24,795 nt of DNA, taken from IMG/VR virus record IMGVR_UViG_3300030108_003415, positions 1 through 24,795 of that record; one strand, given 5' to 3'. The notes under the pieces were generated by a model that saw only the letters and a program-made list of their open reading frames with translations, searched no databases and was not told where the DNA came from. The DNA comes from a virus. The position numbers and the translations under genes are program-made. This document shows positions 8,471-15,724 of the stretch, piece after piece (within the stretch, counting starts at the first letter, position 1; every line of letters starts with the position of its first letter).

Positions 8471-9984
8471 ATGTTATACCTGTACTTTGAACCTGTTTCT
8501 ATAATGTGTAATTGTTTTTTTGTTCTTGTTATTCCAGTGTAAAAAACTCTATGTTCATCATCTGGAAATTGAGTTTCTACGCAAGGATAAGCTGACTCTG
8601 TTAATAGCATGATATTATCATCTTCTCCACCTTTCATTGCGTGTATTGTTGATAGTGTTATTCTTGGTTTCTTTACGTCTTCTCCTCTTTTTACTAGCGC
8701 TCTATAATATTGCTGCTCTTCTGGTGTCATATTAACTACTGTAGTAGATGGAGTATCTTTCGAAGCAATCAAACCATGATTTTGAACTAAATCATCATAG
8801 GATAAAATACTTTCTGGATCGATAAAATCTAAAGATTTTGCAAAGCCTCTTTTAACAATTGCATTTGTTCCTTGCTTTGGAACTATTCTATAAAGCTCTT
8901 TAATAGCTGTAATAGGTAAAGATTCACCTTGAACGAGAGATTTCCATATCTCCATACCCTCTAAATAACTATAATCTAAACTTGATCTACCTCTATGCTC
9001 GAATAAATAACCGTCCTCTTGTAGGTCTTTTTTAATGCCACCAATTATTCGATTGGTTCTAGCTAGAATTGTCCATGAACCTTGATCCATATCAACATCA
9101 TACCAGTGCATATGATAATTTAATTCTCCTTCTTCTTTAGTAGGAAACCAAGTCTTTGGTAAACGATCATCAATTCTATTTACAACCTTGTTAGCAACAT
9201 GATGAGCAAGTATGGGAACTCTGTAGCTTTGTTGTAAAACCTCTGTGTTATCACACATATGAATAAACTGTTCTACATTTACACCCATCCATCTATGTAC
9301 TGCTTGATCATCATCTCCAGCATACCAGACTCTTTTTGCAGATCTACGCATAATTTTAATTTGCTCCCATTGTAAGGGAGTTAAATCCTGTGCTTCATCA
9401 ACAATTAAAACTTCTAAGTTGGGGGAGGTTCCTTGCTCAACAAAAAGTTTTATCATATCTGTAAAATCAAACTTATCGTTTTTCTTTTTATACTTTTGGT
9501 AAATTTCATTAACTTTCACGAGTAAAGGCCAACTCATTTTATAGTTTCTATTTTCATTGTATTGTTGTTCTAGACTAACACAACGTAAACTAGCCTTACC
9601 AATAGTCTCTATGTATTTATTACCTTCTTTGGCAGAAGTTGGTAACAAACCATCTTCCATGCTAGTGGCAGTGCCTTGATCGAATAACATCCCTAGTTCC
9701 AATCCTAATTGATTAAAATCATATCGGGATAAGATTTGATCACTATTCATACCTAACCATTGAAAACCAATGGAGTGTAAAGTTCTAAACCAAGGTACGT
9801 TATCTAATGCAAGTCCTAACTCAGACACAGTACGCATTTTAGCTTCTTCTATAGCCTTTTTAGAAAAAGAAACAAAACCTATCTTATCAGGAGACACGCC
9901 TTTTTGTAACTCCTCTTTTACTATCTCAACAAGTCTATATGTCTTCCCACATCCCGGTGGTCCAAGCAAAAGTTTTTCAACCAT
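8467..9984 (-). CDS. Superfamily 1 (UvrD/Rep-like) DNA helicase
   Basis: A 505-aa protein with the full SF1A helicase motif set. It has Walker A GPPGCGKT (8-15), motif Ia GFVSFSKKAI (about 36-45), and motif II VDEAQD (195-200). Motif III is AGDDDQAVHRW (222-232), motif IV QQSYR (251-255), motif V TLSTIHAMKG (about 444-453), and motif VI YTGITRTKKQL (481-491). These indicate an ATP-dependent, presumably 3'-5', single-strand translocase for phage replication or recombination. It is shorter than UvrD (about 720 aa), with reduced 1B and 2B insertions, as often seen in phage helicases. It overlaps the upstream HTH gene by 8 bases and the downstream DUF6378 gene by 4. Confidence 0.93.
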   Translation of the reverse strand: MVEKLLLGPPGCGKTYRLVEIVKEELQKGVSPDKIGFVSFSKKAIEEAKMRTVSELGLALDNVPWFRTLHSIGFQWLGMNSDQILSRYDFNQLGLELGMLFDQGTATSMEDGLLPTSAKEGNKYIETIGKASLRCVSLEQQYNENRNYKMSWPLLVKVNEIYQKYKKKNDKFDFTDMIKLFVEQGTSPNLEVLIVDEAQDLTPLQWEQIKIMRRSAKRVWYAGDDDQAVHRWMGVNVEQFIHMCDNTEVLQQSYRVPILAHHVANKVVNRIDDRLPKTWFPTKEEGELNYHMHWYDVDMDQGSWTILARTNRIIGGIKKDLQEDGYLFEHRGRSSLDYSYLEGMEIWKSLVQGESLPITAIKELYRIVPKQGTNAIVKRGFAKSLDFIDPESILSYDDLVQNHGLIASKDTPSTTVVNMTPEEQQYYRALVKRGEDVKKPRITLSTIHAMKGGEDDNIMLLTESAYPCVETQFPDDEHRVFYTGITRTKKQLHIIETGSKYRYNI

Positions 9985-10186
9985 CTGTTTTCTCTCTTGG
10001 TCTTTTCTTTAACCATTCTTCTACTTCTTCTTGAATCCACCTAATAGTAGAATTCTTTCTTGCATCACCAAAATGAACTGGTTTCGGGAAAGAACCCTCT
10101 TCCACCCATTTGTATATTGTTGATCGAGAAACACCAAGCATTTCGGTAATCTCTCCTATTTTTATGTATTTGTTAGAAAGGGACAT
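9977..10186 (-). CDS. AlpA/MerR-like helix-turn-helix DNA-binding protein
   Basis: A 69-aa protein with a winged HTH of the AlpA/excisionase type: KIGEITEMLGVSRSTIYKWVEEGSFPKPVHFG, then RWIQEEVEEWLKKR. The ATG at 10186 is preferred because GAGGAG lies about 10 bases upstream. A more upstream ATG at 10207 lacks a site and would lengthen the overlap with the primase gene. Such proteins are transcription activators (AlpA) or recombination directionality factors. With no integrase in view, a regulator of phage transcription or replication is more likely. It is a candidate binder of the TGTTAC-type repeats seen in three intergenic regions, though nothing in the sequence proves that link. Confidence 0.82.
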   Translation of the reverse strand: MSLSNKYIKIGEITEMLGVSRSTIYKWVEEGSFPKPVHFGDARKNSTIRWIQEEVEEWLKKRPREKTDG

Positions 10187-11711
10187 CTTCCTCAAACTCC
10201 TCTTCATTGTTAACAGGTATCTCTACCTCTGCTGATTTAAATTTGGGAACCCACCAAACTCTTATGTTTGTCCAATTCCCATTCTCATCTTTTACTTTGT
10301 ACATTCCATTACACACATTTCCATCATTCATATCTTTTAATCTTTGCTGGATTTGTGGACGATTGTATAAAGTAAAACCTCGCTGTTTTAAAAACTCTTG
10401 GAGACCTTTCATAGTGAAATAAGTCTTTTCATCTTCTGTCCAAGGTTTTCCTACTGCGAGTTCTTCTGCAAACTTTGCTCTGATTCTACTCATGCAAAAA
10501 GTTTCCAAAAGTTCTTTGAACTGACCAAAGCCAGTTAATTCTTCCGATACTTCTATTTCTGTAGCATTGCTTAAAAGATCATTTACAATTGGTTGCCAAT
10601 CTCCCGATTTAGTTAAAGGTGGCATAAAATTAATTTGTTCCATACAAGCACGTTGAAACTGTATAGGCATTTGTAATTGCTCTGTTGTTAGTTCTAATCT
10701 TTTGCCATCTACATCTAAAAAATATAATCTAGGATCGGACAATAAAATAGTAAGACCACCTATTTCGGGAGAAGCTTCAGAAGTTCCCACACCAAACTGT
10801 CGGGTCATACATAGCGATTTGTTGCAATGGCTTACTAATGGTTCGGCTTTGCACGTATAAAAATATTCTTTCTTATCTAGCTGACCTTGTAAAGTTACGA
10901 TATCAGATGCCGGTAAAGGTGGAAGACAGTGCTTTTGGTTCATTTCTTCCAGTTTTTCTTTCCAAGAGTCGGGAAACTTACGCTTTACGTAAATACCACA
11001 ATTAAACATGACATTGTTCCTTGTTCCTTCGGGAATACCCATTAACAGAAACATCTGCAAACATGGAGGAGCATCTTTAAATTGTTCTCTCTGTGTGCCA
11101 AAATCTATTTTTTCCAAATCGGCTAAAGAAACTTTTGACTTGTCAATTTCATTTAAGAATTCTTCTAAAGTTAAATCATCACCTTTTTTGTCAATGGCAT
11201 ATCTAACCGTATTCTTTGCATTAAAGTATGGAAGATTAATAAAATTACCAACATCGCCACGTTCAAATAAAATTTCATCTTGTTTTGGAAATATCTCACA
11301 ACCCGAATAACCTAGCGCCGCAGAAATCTCTCCCAAATAATCTCGAACCTCTGATGCTTTAGTAGCTTCTTTCATAAACAAAAATAAATGCGCTCCACCA
11401 GATTTAGACCTACAGACCACCAAGGGTAACTTTAATTTCTCACACTTCTTTTTAATTTCAACATGATCTATCGGATATGTATCAATATCTAAGACACCAA
11501 AATAACAATTATTGTCTTTGTTAATCGGGATAGAACCAATACCTTTTTTACCCTCCAAATGCTCTTGAATAAGTTCTTTGGTCAATGGTTGTTTAACAAT
11601 AAAACTTTTTGCCTCTGTTTTACCGTTTCTTCTTTTATTCCCAATTTCAGTTTGTCCATGAGCAAAATCCGAACCTTTAAACGCTAACATGAACCTATCA
11701 GTTAAACTCAT
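10173..11711 (-). CDS. Archaeo-eukaryotic-type (AEP superfamily) DNA primase
   Basis: A 512-aa protein whose N-terminal third shows AEP primase motifs: DxD in YFGVLDIDTYP (D75, D77), the SxH-type motif in CRSKSGGAHLFLF (H108), then EIFPKQ (139-144) and NFINLPYF (156-163). It resembles the primase domain described in TOTE-type conflict systems and related phage primases. A Cys-rich stretch follows near 288-305 (TCK...HCNKSLCMTRQFGVG), probably zinc binding. No helicase motifs are present, so unwinding would be done by the neighbouring SF1 helicase. The C terminus is acidic and ends EEEFEEDVPF, like the tip of an SSB. The ATG at 11711 has GGAG upstream, after a hairpin-rich intercistronic region. 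Confidence 0.85.
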   Translation of the reverse strand: MSLTDRFMLAFKGSDFAHGQTEIGNKRRNGKTEAKSFIVKQPLTKELIQEHLEGKKGIGSIPINKDNNCYFGVLDIDTYPIDHVEIKKKCEKLKLPLVVCRSKSGGAHLFLFMKEATKASEVRDYLGEISAALGYSGCEIFPKQDEILFERGDVGNFINLPYFNAKNTVRYAIDKKGDDLTLEEFLNEIDKSKVSLADLEKIDFGTQREQFKDAPPCLQMFLLMGIPEGTRNNVMFNCGIYVKRKFPDSWKEKLEEMNQKHCLPPLPASDIVTLQGQLDKKEYFYTCKAEPLVSHCNKSLCMTRQFGVGTSEASPEIGGLTILLSDPRLYFLDVDGKRLELTTEQLQMPIQFQRACMEQINFMPPLTKSGDWQPIVNDLLSNATEIEVSEELTGFGQFKELLETFCMSRIRAKFAEELAVGKPWTEDEKTYFTMKGLQEFLKQRGFTLYNRPQIQQRLKDMNDGNVCNGMYKVKDENGNWTNIRVWWVPKFKSAEVEIPVNNEEEFEEDVPF

Positions 11712-11730
11712 AATTTCTCCGAAAGTAAAT

Positions 11731-11808
11731 GTTACTTGGTACTAGAGTCGGTTGGTGAATGGTTCCGAATCTACTCATAGTTATAAACCGACCCTAGTAT
11801 AAAGTAAC
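11731..11808. repeat. Long inverted repeat / stem-loop upstream of primase gene
   Basis: Two 23-base arms, 11731-11753 and 11786-11808, are complementary at 20 of 23 positions. As minus-strand RNA one of the three mismatches becomes a G-U pair, leaving a 2-base internal bulge. The apical loop is 32 bases (11754-11785). The outer ends carry TGTTACT and AGTAACA, the same 7-mers that form the operator-like palindrome at 13232-13249. It could be an RNA stabiliser or attenuator between the SSB-like and primase cistrons, a protein-binding site, or a replication element. Confidence 0.75.
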
Positions 11809-11811
11809 AAA

Positions 11812-11861
11812 TAGGGGATGCGCCACATGAAAAATACAAGAGTTGTATGACCCATCCCCTA
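11812..11861. repeat. Nested hairpin downstream of SSB-like gene
   Basis: A perfect 9-bp inverted repeat, TAGGGGATG at 11812-11820 and CATCCCCTA at 11853-11861, encloses a 32-base loop. Within that loop is a second perfect hairpin, ATACAA-gag-TTGTAT (11834-11848). On the minus-strand transcript it begins 5 bases after the SSB-like stop codon. There is no T-tract directly after it, so it does not look like an intrinsic terminator. Confidence 0.7.
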
Positions 11862-11866
11862 ACAGA

Positions 11867-12628
11867 TTAAAACGGTACTTGTTCAGTTTCGTTGTCAGAG
11901 CCATGATCTTCTTCCACGGCTTTAGCTGCACCAGACTTTACAGAGTTACGAAAGCTTATTGCCTCCGAAAACAAGTTTTTATCATCTACTTGTTTTACCA
12001 TTTCAACACTCCAGTTATACCAACTACCTTTATCGTTGCTTTCTTCTGTAGTCTTTAAAGACCACACTGTTGCAAACAAGGCAGGAGTTTTTAACTGACC
12101 TTTCGGATCTTTTATTTTCAACATAGCAATTTGTGTTTTCCAACGTCTAGATACCTTAAGTTGCGTTGATTTCATATCCACAATCACTGGTTGAAACATA
12201 CCATCCTCACCTAATAACAAACAAAAATGTTGATCAGATTTAACCAACTCATTGCCATTAGGTAATATTTCACTAGCACCCACTCTTTGAGTTTTGGAAA
12301 TGTCTGGGTTATTTATATCAACCTCTCCCACAAATCCTCCTCCTTCGGCTCTGGGTACAAACTCAAAATATTTGGTTTGCTGAAAACAAGGAACAACGTG
12401 TATTCCTTTTTCTCCTTCCCAATACTGTCCTGTAACAGTATTGAAAACATCACCTGCACTTGCGTTCTTAATAAAGGCAGGATCATTCTTTTTTACTTGT
12501 GGGGATAATGCTTGGATTACCCTCACAAAAGGAATTTGCAGTTCAGATGTATCATAATCAACACCTTCCCCCGCAGTTGCAAATATATCATCCATAATAT
12601 TTGCAGGTAAGTTTGCTTGACTAGCCAT
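11867..12628 (-). CDS. Single-stranded DNA-binding-like protein
   Basis: A 253-aa protein of a phage replication-module type I recognise as a putative ssDNA-binding protein. It has a beta-rich core with aromatic residues (GQYWEGEKGIHVVPCFQQTKY, FATVWSL, WYNWSVEMV). It ends in a disordered acidic tail, EEDHGSDNETEQVPF. An acidic tail ending in Phe is typical of bacterial SSB (DIPF) and T7 gp2.5, where it docks polymerase, helicase and primase. The gene is the second in the replication operon, one gene before the primase, and shares one base with the upstream stop. The fold assignment is inference from tail, context and composition, as no classical OB-fold signature is evident by eye. Confidence 0.7.
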   Translation of the reverse strand: MASQANLPANIMDDIFATAGEGVDYDTSELQIPFVRVIQALSPQVKKNDPAFIKNASAGDVFNTVTGQYWEGEKGIHVVPCFQQTKYFEFVPRAEGGGFVGEVDINNPDISKTQRVGASEILPNGNELVKSDQHFCLLLGEDGMFQPVIVDMKSTQLKVSRRWKTQIAMLKIKDPKGQLKTPALFATVWSLKTTEESNDKGSWYNWSVEMVKQVDDKNLFSEAISFRNSVKSGAAKAVEEDHGSDNETEQVPF

Positions 12629-13197
12629 TATGTTTTTCTCCTTTTAACGTCAGCAGTTCGAGCCACAAAAGCACCGAACAAATCAAGATCTATTGGTAAA
12701 CCCTTTTCTACTCTCTCCTTTACAAAAGCTTTGAGTGTCATTGAGTGTATATGTGTTTTGCTTTCGGGATGAAAACCACGTTGCTCTAGTTCTCCCATTA
12801 GAGAACCTGCAACATTATCCTCTCCCCGGCTAAACGATAAGATAACATCATTCTTAATAATATCATCTAAACCATTTTCACGAAGCCAAGTATATGCCTC
12901 TTGTCTTCGATCAGATGGGATACTAGCAGATACAAATGGTTTTAACGTAACAGTAGCACCATCTACATCTAACCTTTCTATTCCCATCTCATCCATTAGC
13001 TCTGGAATAGTTTCAATGGATAGTCTTTGCTTTTCCTTTTTCAAAACTTTTAGGTTTTCTTCACATTTTGTGATTTTGCTAGAAACATCATTTAGTTGTT
13101 GAACTAAGGAAGATAGGCTTTTTGTTTCTTCAACATTTACGTTATTCAACGTATCTGAATCTACAAACATATTTTCTTCAAAAATATCTGTCTTCAT
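12628..13197 (-). CDS. Conserved phage replication-module protein with coiled coil
   Basis: 189 aa from the ATG at 13197, which has GAAGAGGA about 10 bases upstream. A longer ORF to 13287 would run through the divergent promoter. Residues about 25-70 form a heptad-like coiled coil (LSSLVQQLNDVSSKITKCEENLKVLKKEKQRL). After this come the conserved stretches IPELMDEMGIERL, a short beta segment with DGATVTLKPFVSASIP, then AYTWLRENGLDDIIKNDV and HSMTLKAFVKERVEKGLPIDLDLFGAF. I have seen this architecture in many unannotated phage proteins encoded beside replication genes, but I know of no assigned function. It is the first gene of the leftward replication operon. Confidence 0.8.
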   Translation of the reverse strand: MKTDIFEENMFVDSDTLNNVNVEETKSLSSLVQQLNDVSSKITKCEENLKVLKKEKQRLSIETIPELMDEMGIERLDVDGATVTLKPFVSASIPSDRRQEAYTWLRENGLDDIIKNDVILSFSRGEDNVAGSLMGELEQRGFHPESKTHIHSMTLKAFVKERVEKGLPIDLDLFGAFVARTADVKRRKT

Positions 13198-13225
13198 GAC
13201 AAGTACATCCTCTTCAGGTTTAAGT

Positions 13226-13254
13226 TTGACAAGTAACAGGATTGTTACTATATA
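13226..13254 (+). promoter_or_regulatory. Sigma70-like promoter with internal palindromic operator
   Basis: TTGACA (13226-13231), a 17-base spacer, and TATATA (13249-13254) match the sigma70 consensus spacing exactly. The spacer is occupied by a perfect palindrome, AGTAACA-ggat-TGTTACT (13232-13249). The helicase gene ribosome binding site AGGAGG (13265-13270) follows, giving a 5' leader of only about 15-20 bases. A protein bound between -35 and -10 would be expected to repress. The site lies between divergent operons and could also affect the leftward replication operon. Confidence 0.78.
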
Positions 13255-13276
13255 TATAACATATAGGAGGACATTT

Positions 13277-14770
13277 ATGAAAGTCAACTACAAATTTAAA
13301 ACTAAACCATTTAAACATCAAATAGATGCTCTTCGAGCTTGCACTGGTAAAAAACGTTACGCTTTTTTTATGGAAATGGGAACAGGTAAATCAAAAGTTC
13401 TTATAGATGATATTTGTCGTCTACACGTAGAAAAAGAAATTCATTTTGCTCTTATTATTGCACCTAAAGGAGTATTCAGAAACTGGACAGAAAAAGAGAT
13501 ACCACAACATTTTTGGAGTACTGTACCAGTATATTTGTCTAGATGGAGTTCTAATTTAACAAAAGCTCTTAAAGAAGAAATCCATGTAATGATCAGAGCA
13601 GGATATTCTAAAATGAAAATTTTTGTTATGAACGTTGAAGCTTTTTCCAATCCAAGTGGAAAAGGCATTGAAGCTGCTGAGTGGTTTGCAAAAAAATATG
13701 GAATGTCTGGATTAATTGCAATAGACGAATCAACAACAATTAAAAATCCAAAATCAAAAAGAACTAAATCTTTATTAAAAATTGCAAAACATTTTAGATA
13801 TAAAAGAATTCTTACTGGATCTCCAATCACACAATCTCCCATGGATCTTTATTCGCAATGTGAGTTTTTAGAAGAGGGATCTTTAGGACATAGTTCTTTC
13901 TATTCTTTTCAAGGTCGATATGCCATCCTCAATCAAAAACAAATGGGACCTAGATCCTTTCGACAAGTCATAGGTTACAAGAACCTCGAAGAACTTACCA
14001 AGAAACTCGAACCTCTGTCCTTCCGGGTTTTAAAAGAAGATTGTTTAGATTTACCTAAAAAAATTTACACTGTCCGATATATAACAATGAATTCAGACCA
14101 AGAAAAAATGTATAAGAAAATACAAAAAGAAGCATTGCTTATGTTTGATAACGGAGAGATTGTTTCTACTCAAGAAATGATTACACAAATGCTTCGGCTG
14201 CAACAAATACTTTCGGGTCATTTAAAATCAGATGATGGTAAAACGATTAGTTTTCCAACATCCCGGTTAGATGCGTTAATAGATATATGCCAAGAAACTT
14301 CGGGGAAATTAATTGTTTGGTCTAGATTTAGATACGACATTATTTCTATTACCAATAAACTAAAAGAATTGTTCGGGGAACAAAGTGCAGCTTCTTTTTT
14401 TGGGGATACTTCTGAAAAAGAAAGACAAAGAGTTATTAATGAATTTGAAAATGCAAGCTCTAAATTAAAATTTTTAGTAGGCAATCCAAATACAGCAGGT
14501 AGAGGATTAACTTTAAATCAAGCCAAAACGGTGGTATATTATGCAAATGATTTTGATTTGGATATTCGTACTCAAAGCGAGGATAGATGCCATAGGATAG
14601 GCCAAGATAAATCAGTTTTATATATTGATTTACTTTGTGAAGGAACAATAGACGAGAAAATAATTAAATCTTTAAAAAATAAAATAAAAATTGGAGCAAA
14701 GGTTTTAGGAGAAGATGAAAGAGAATGGCTAGAGATAAAGCAAATGAAAATGAGATTGACCCAAAAGTAA
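13277..14770 (+). CDS. SNF2-family DEAD/DEAH-type helicase (SF2)
   Basis: 497 aa from ATG 13277, chosen because AGGAGG lies 6 bases upstream. A longer ORF from 13196 would run through the promoter. It has an N-terminal HQ pair (H14, Q15), Walker A MEMGTGKSK (about 32-40), motif II as DEST (150-153) rather than DEAH, and motif III LTGSPI. The C-terminal lobe has KLIVWSRFRYDI, AGRGLTLNQAKTVVYY and motif VI RCHRIGQ (437-443), typical of SNF2/Rad54-like ATPases. Such phage proteins are thought to translocate on double-stranded DNA during replication, recombination or packaging. It is the first gene of a short rightward operon and overlaps the next gene by 46 bases. Confidence 0.92.
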   Translation: MKVNYKFKTKPFKHQIDALRACTGKKRYAFFMEMGTGKSKVLIDDICRLHVEKEIHFALIIAPKGVFRNWTEKEIPQHFWSTVPVYLSRWSSNLTKALKEEIHVMIRAGYSKMKIFVMNVEAFSNPSGKGIEAAEWFAKKYGMSGLIAIDESTTIKNPKSKRTKSLLKIAKHFRYKRILTGSPITQSPMDLYSQCEFLEEGSLGHSSFYSFQGRYAILNQKQMGPRSFRQVIGYKNLEELTKKLEPLSFRVLKEDCLDLPKKIYTVRYITMNSDQEKMYKKIQKEALLMFDNGEIVSTQEMITQMLRLQQILSGHLKSDDGKTISFPTSRLDALIDICQETSGKLIVWSRFRYDIISITNKLKELFGEQSAASFFGDTSEKERQRVINEFENASSKLKFLVGNPNTAGRGLTLNQAKTVVYYANDFDLDIRTQSEDRCHRIGQDKSVLYIDLLCEGTIDEKIIKSLKNKIKIGAKVLGEDEREWLEIKQMKMRLTQK

Positions 14771-14952
14771 TTGCAGGGATACACGTTCTTATAGATTTTA
14801 AGAACGGTCTTCTTACCTATAAAAAAGCTCGTCAACAATTCAAAGCATTAACTGGTTTAAACCACGATATTGCAGAAAAATTTATTCGGGGAATTGTTAA
14901 AATTAATAACAAGAACAACGTCATACCTTTTCCAGAGAGGAGAAAAAAATGA
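14725..14952 (+). CDS. Small conserved phage protein of unknown function
   Basis: A 75-aa protein, basic overall, predicted mostly helical (DPKVIAGIHVLIDFKNGLLTYKKARQQFKALTGLNHDIAEKFIRGI) with a short NVIPFPERRKK tail. GAAGATGAAAGAGAATGG precedes the start inside the helicase gene. The 46-base overlap with the helicase and 4-base overlap (ATGA) with the zinc-ribbon gene indicate translational coupling. I do not recognise a characterised family. Confidence 0.72.
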   Translation: MARDKANENEIDPKVIAGIHVLIDFKNGLLTYKKARQQFKALTGLNHDIAEKFIRGIVKINNKNNVIPFPERRKK

Positions 14953-15206
14953 GTATCTGTATTGATTGTAAAATTCAAATACAAAAAACTTCGGGTCGTT
15001 GTGATAAATGTGAAGAGAAAGAAAAAATCATTGCGTCTTGGAGAAGAATTGGTGTTCCTCAAGGTCGGGTTAATGCTCAACTATCTTCCGAAGTTATTGA
15101 ATGGTTATGTGTCCAAGCAGATAAAAGCAAAGTAGATATGGCAACAATTATAAGTTCTATTGTAGTAGATGCTTATTTTGATGAACTAGAAGAAAACTCT
15201 AAATAA
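14949..15206 (+). CDS. Zinc-ribbon protein with ribbon-helix-helix-like C-terminal part
   Basis: An 85-aa protein. Residues 4-21 carry two CxxC knuckles (C4/C7 and C18/C21), a small zinc ribbon. The remainder, RVNAQLSSEVIEWLCVQADKSKVDMATIISSIVVDAYFDEL, has the strand-helix-helix pattern of a ribbon-helix-helix domain. A zinc-dependent DNA- or RNA-binding regulator is plausible. It starts with an ATGA overlap and GGAG upstream (AGAGGAG at about 14937-14943). Its last 34 bases overlap, antisense, the end of the convergent RHH gene at 15173. Confidence 0.7.
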   Translation: MSICIDCKIQIQKTSGRCDKCEEKEKIIASWRRIGVPQGRVNAQLSSEVIEWLCVQADKSKVDMATIISSIVVDAYFDELEENSK

Positions 15207-15340
15207 ACTTCATTAATTATTCTAGCAAGTTGTCTGTTAAGTGGTCTGTCTTCTTCCTCTGACATTTCTTTCAATTTTTCATGGACATCAGCCGGTAGAC
15301 TAACAGTTCTCCAGATTTTATTATCTAATTCATTTTTCAT
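15173..15340 (-). CDS. Ribbon-helix-helix (Arc/CopG-like) DNA-binding protein
   Basis: 55 aa from ATG 15340, with GAGG about 8 bases upstream. An upstream in-frame ATG at 15355 lacks a site. The sequence IWRTVSLPADVHEKLKEMSEEEDRPLNRQLARIINEVYLEF has the RHH layout: a short beta strand, then two helices with an alternating hydrophobic pattern. RHH dimers are typical phage repressors or antitoxin-like regulators. No toxin is adjacent. The Ser-rich C terminus (SSSSSK) is encoded antisense to the end of the convergent zinc-ribbon/RHH-like gene. It is the last gene of the long leftward operon. Confidence 0.75.
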   Translation of the reverse strand: MKNELDNKIWRTVSLPADVHEKLKEMSEEEDRPLNRQLARIINEVYLEFSSSSSK

Positions 15341-15515
15341 TTTCACTAGCCTCATACATTTTTGTTTCTTTATTATAAACTAATTTAAGATCGGTAATAA
15401 CTTCCATTAAATTATGAATGGCAAGCATATCATTTTCCTCTAATATAAAACGTACTAACTTACCTCTTAAATGATTTAAATAATCATTTATCAATAAAAT
15501 TTGTCTTTCTTCCAT
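15330..15515 (-). CDS. Small phage protein, unknown
   Basis: 61 aa from ATG 15515, chosen because AAGGAG is about 7 bases upstream. The longer frame to 15557 overlaps the upstream gene without a site. It is predicted helical (ERQILLINDYLNHLRGKLVRFILEENDMLAIHNLMEVITDLKLVYN). It overlaps the RHH gene by 11 bases. The two could be a translationally coupled pair. I do not recognise a family. Confidence 0.62.
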   Translation of the reverse strand: MEERQILLINDYLNHLRGKLVRFILEENDMLAIHNLMEVITDLKLVYNKETKMYEASENEK

Positions 15516-15538
15516 TTTTTTCTCCTTACAACACATAA

Positions 15539-15724
15539 TTACTTTTTTTTGTAACAATCATCAAGCACTATTTTTTTATTTAATGGCATACCATAAAATC
15601 TTTTTCTAATTAACCAAACTTCACATTCTTTTTTGTTTTTAAACTCTTTTTCAAAATGAACTGTAGGACATTTTGTTTCTCCATTTTCAATCATACAAAC
15701 TAAAGCCATGGCTTTCCAAATCAT
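15539..15724 (-). CDS. Small Cys-containing phage protein
   Basis: A 61-aa protein, MIWKAMALVCMIENGETKC..., with Cys residues at about 10, 19, 34 and 57. The N terminus is mildly hydrophobic and resembles a short export signal. The spacing (W, C, C, then EC-W, and a final C) resembles the secreted protein at 5983-6198, and similar small proteins occur in many marine phages. A periplasmic disulfide-bonded role is possible but unproven. It overlaps the upstream nuclease gene by 4 bases (ATGA). Confidence 0.65.
   Translation of the reverse strand: MIWKAMALVCMIENGETKCPTVHFEKEFKNKKECEVWLIRKRFYGMPLNKKIVLDDCYKKK

Noticed and set aside
9977-10186. Excisionase evidence for a temperate phage
   Set aside because: The HTH is AlpA/Xis-like, but no integrase or attachment site is seen in the window and it lies in the replication operon.
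11731-11808. A tRNA-like element, 78 bases with a 7-bp terminal stem
   Set aside because: The terminal stem looks like an acceptor arm, but the inner pairing continues as one long stem, there is no T-arm directly before the 3' arm and no anticodon loop, so a plain hairpin fits better.
13196-13276. N-terminal extension of the SNF2-type helicase from ATG 13196
   Set aside because: It would read through the promoter and Shine-Dalgarno. AGGAGG 6 bases before ATG 13277 marks the real start.
13198-13287. Hydrophobic N-terminal membrane segment on the coiled-coil protein (longer frame to 13287)
   Set aside because: The segment is encoded by the divergent promoter region. The internal start at 13197 has a better ribosome binding site.
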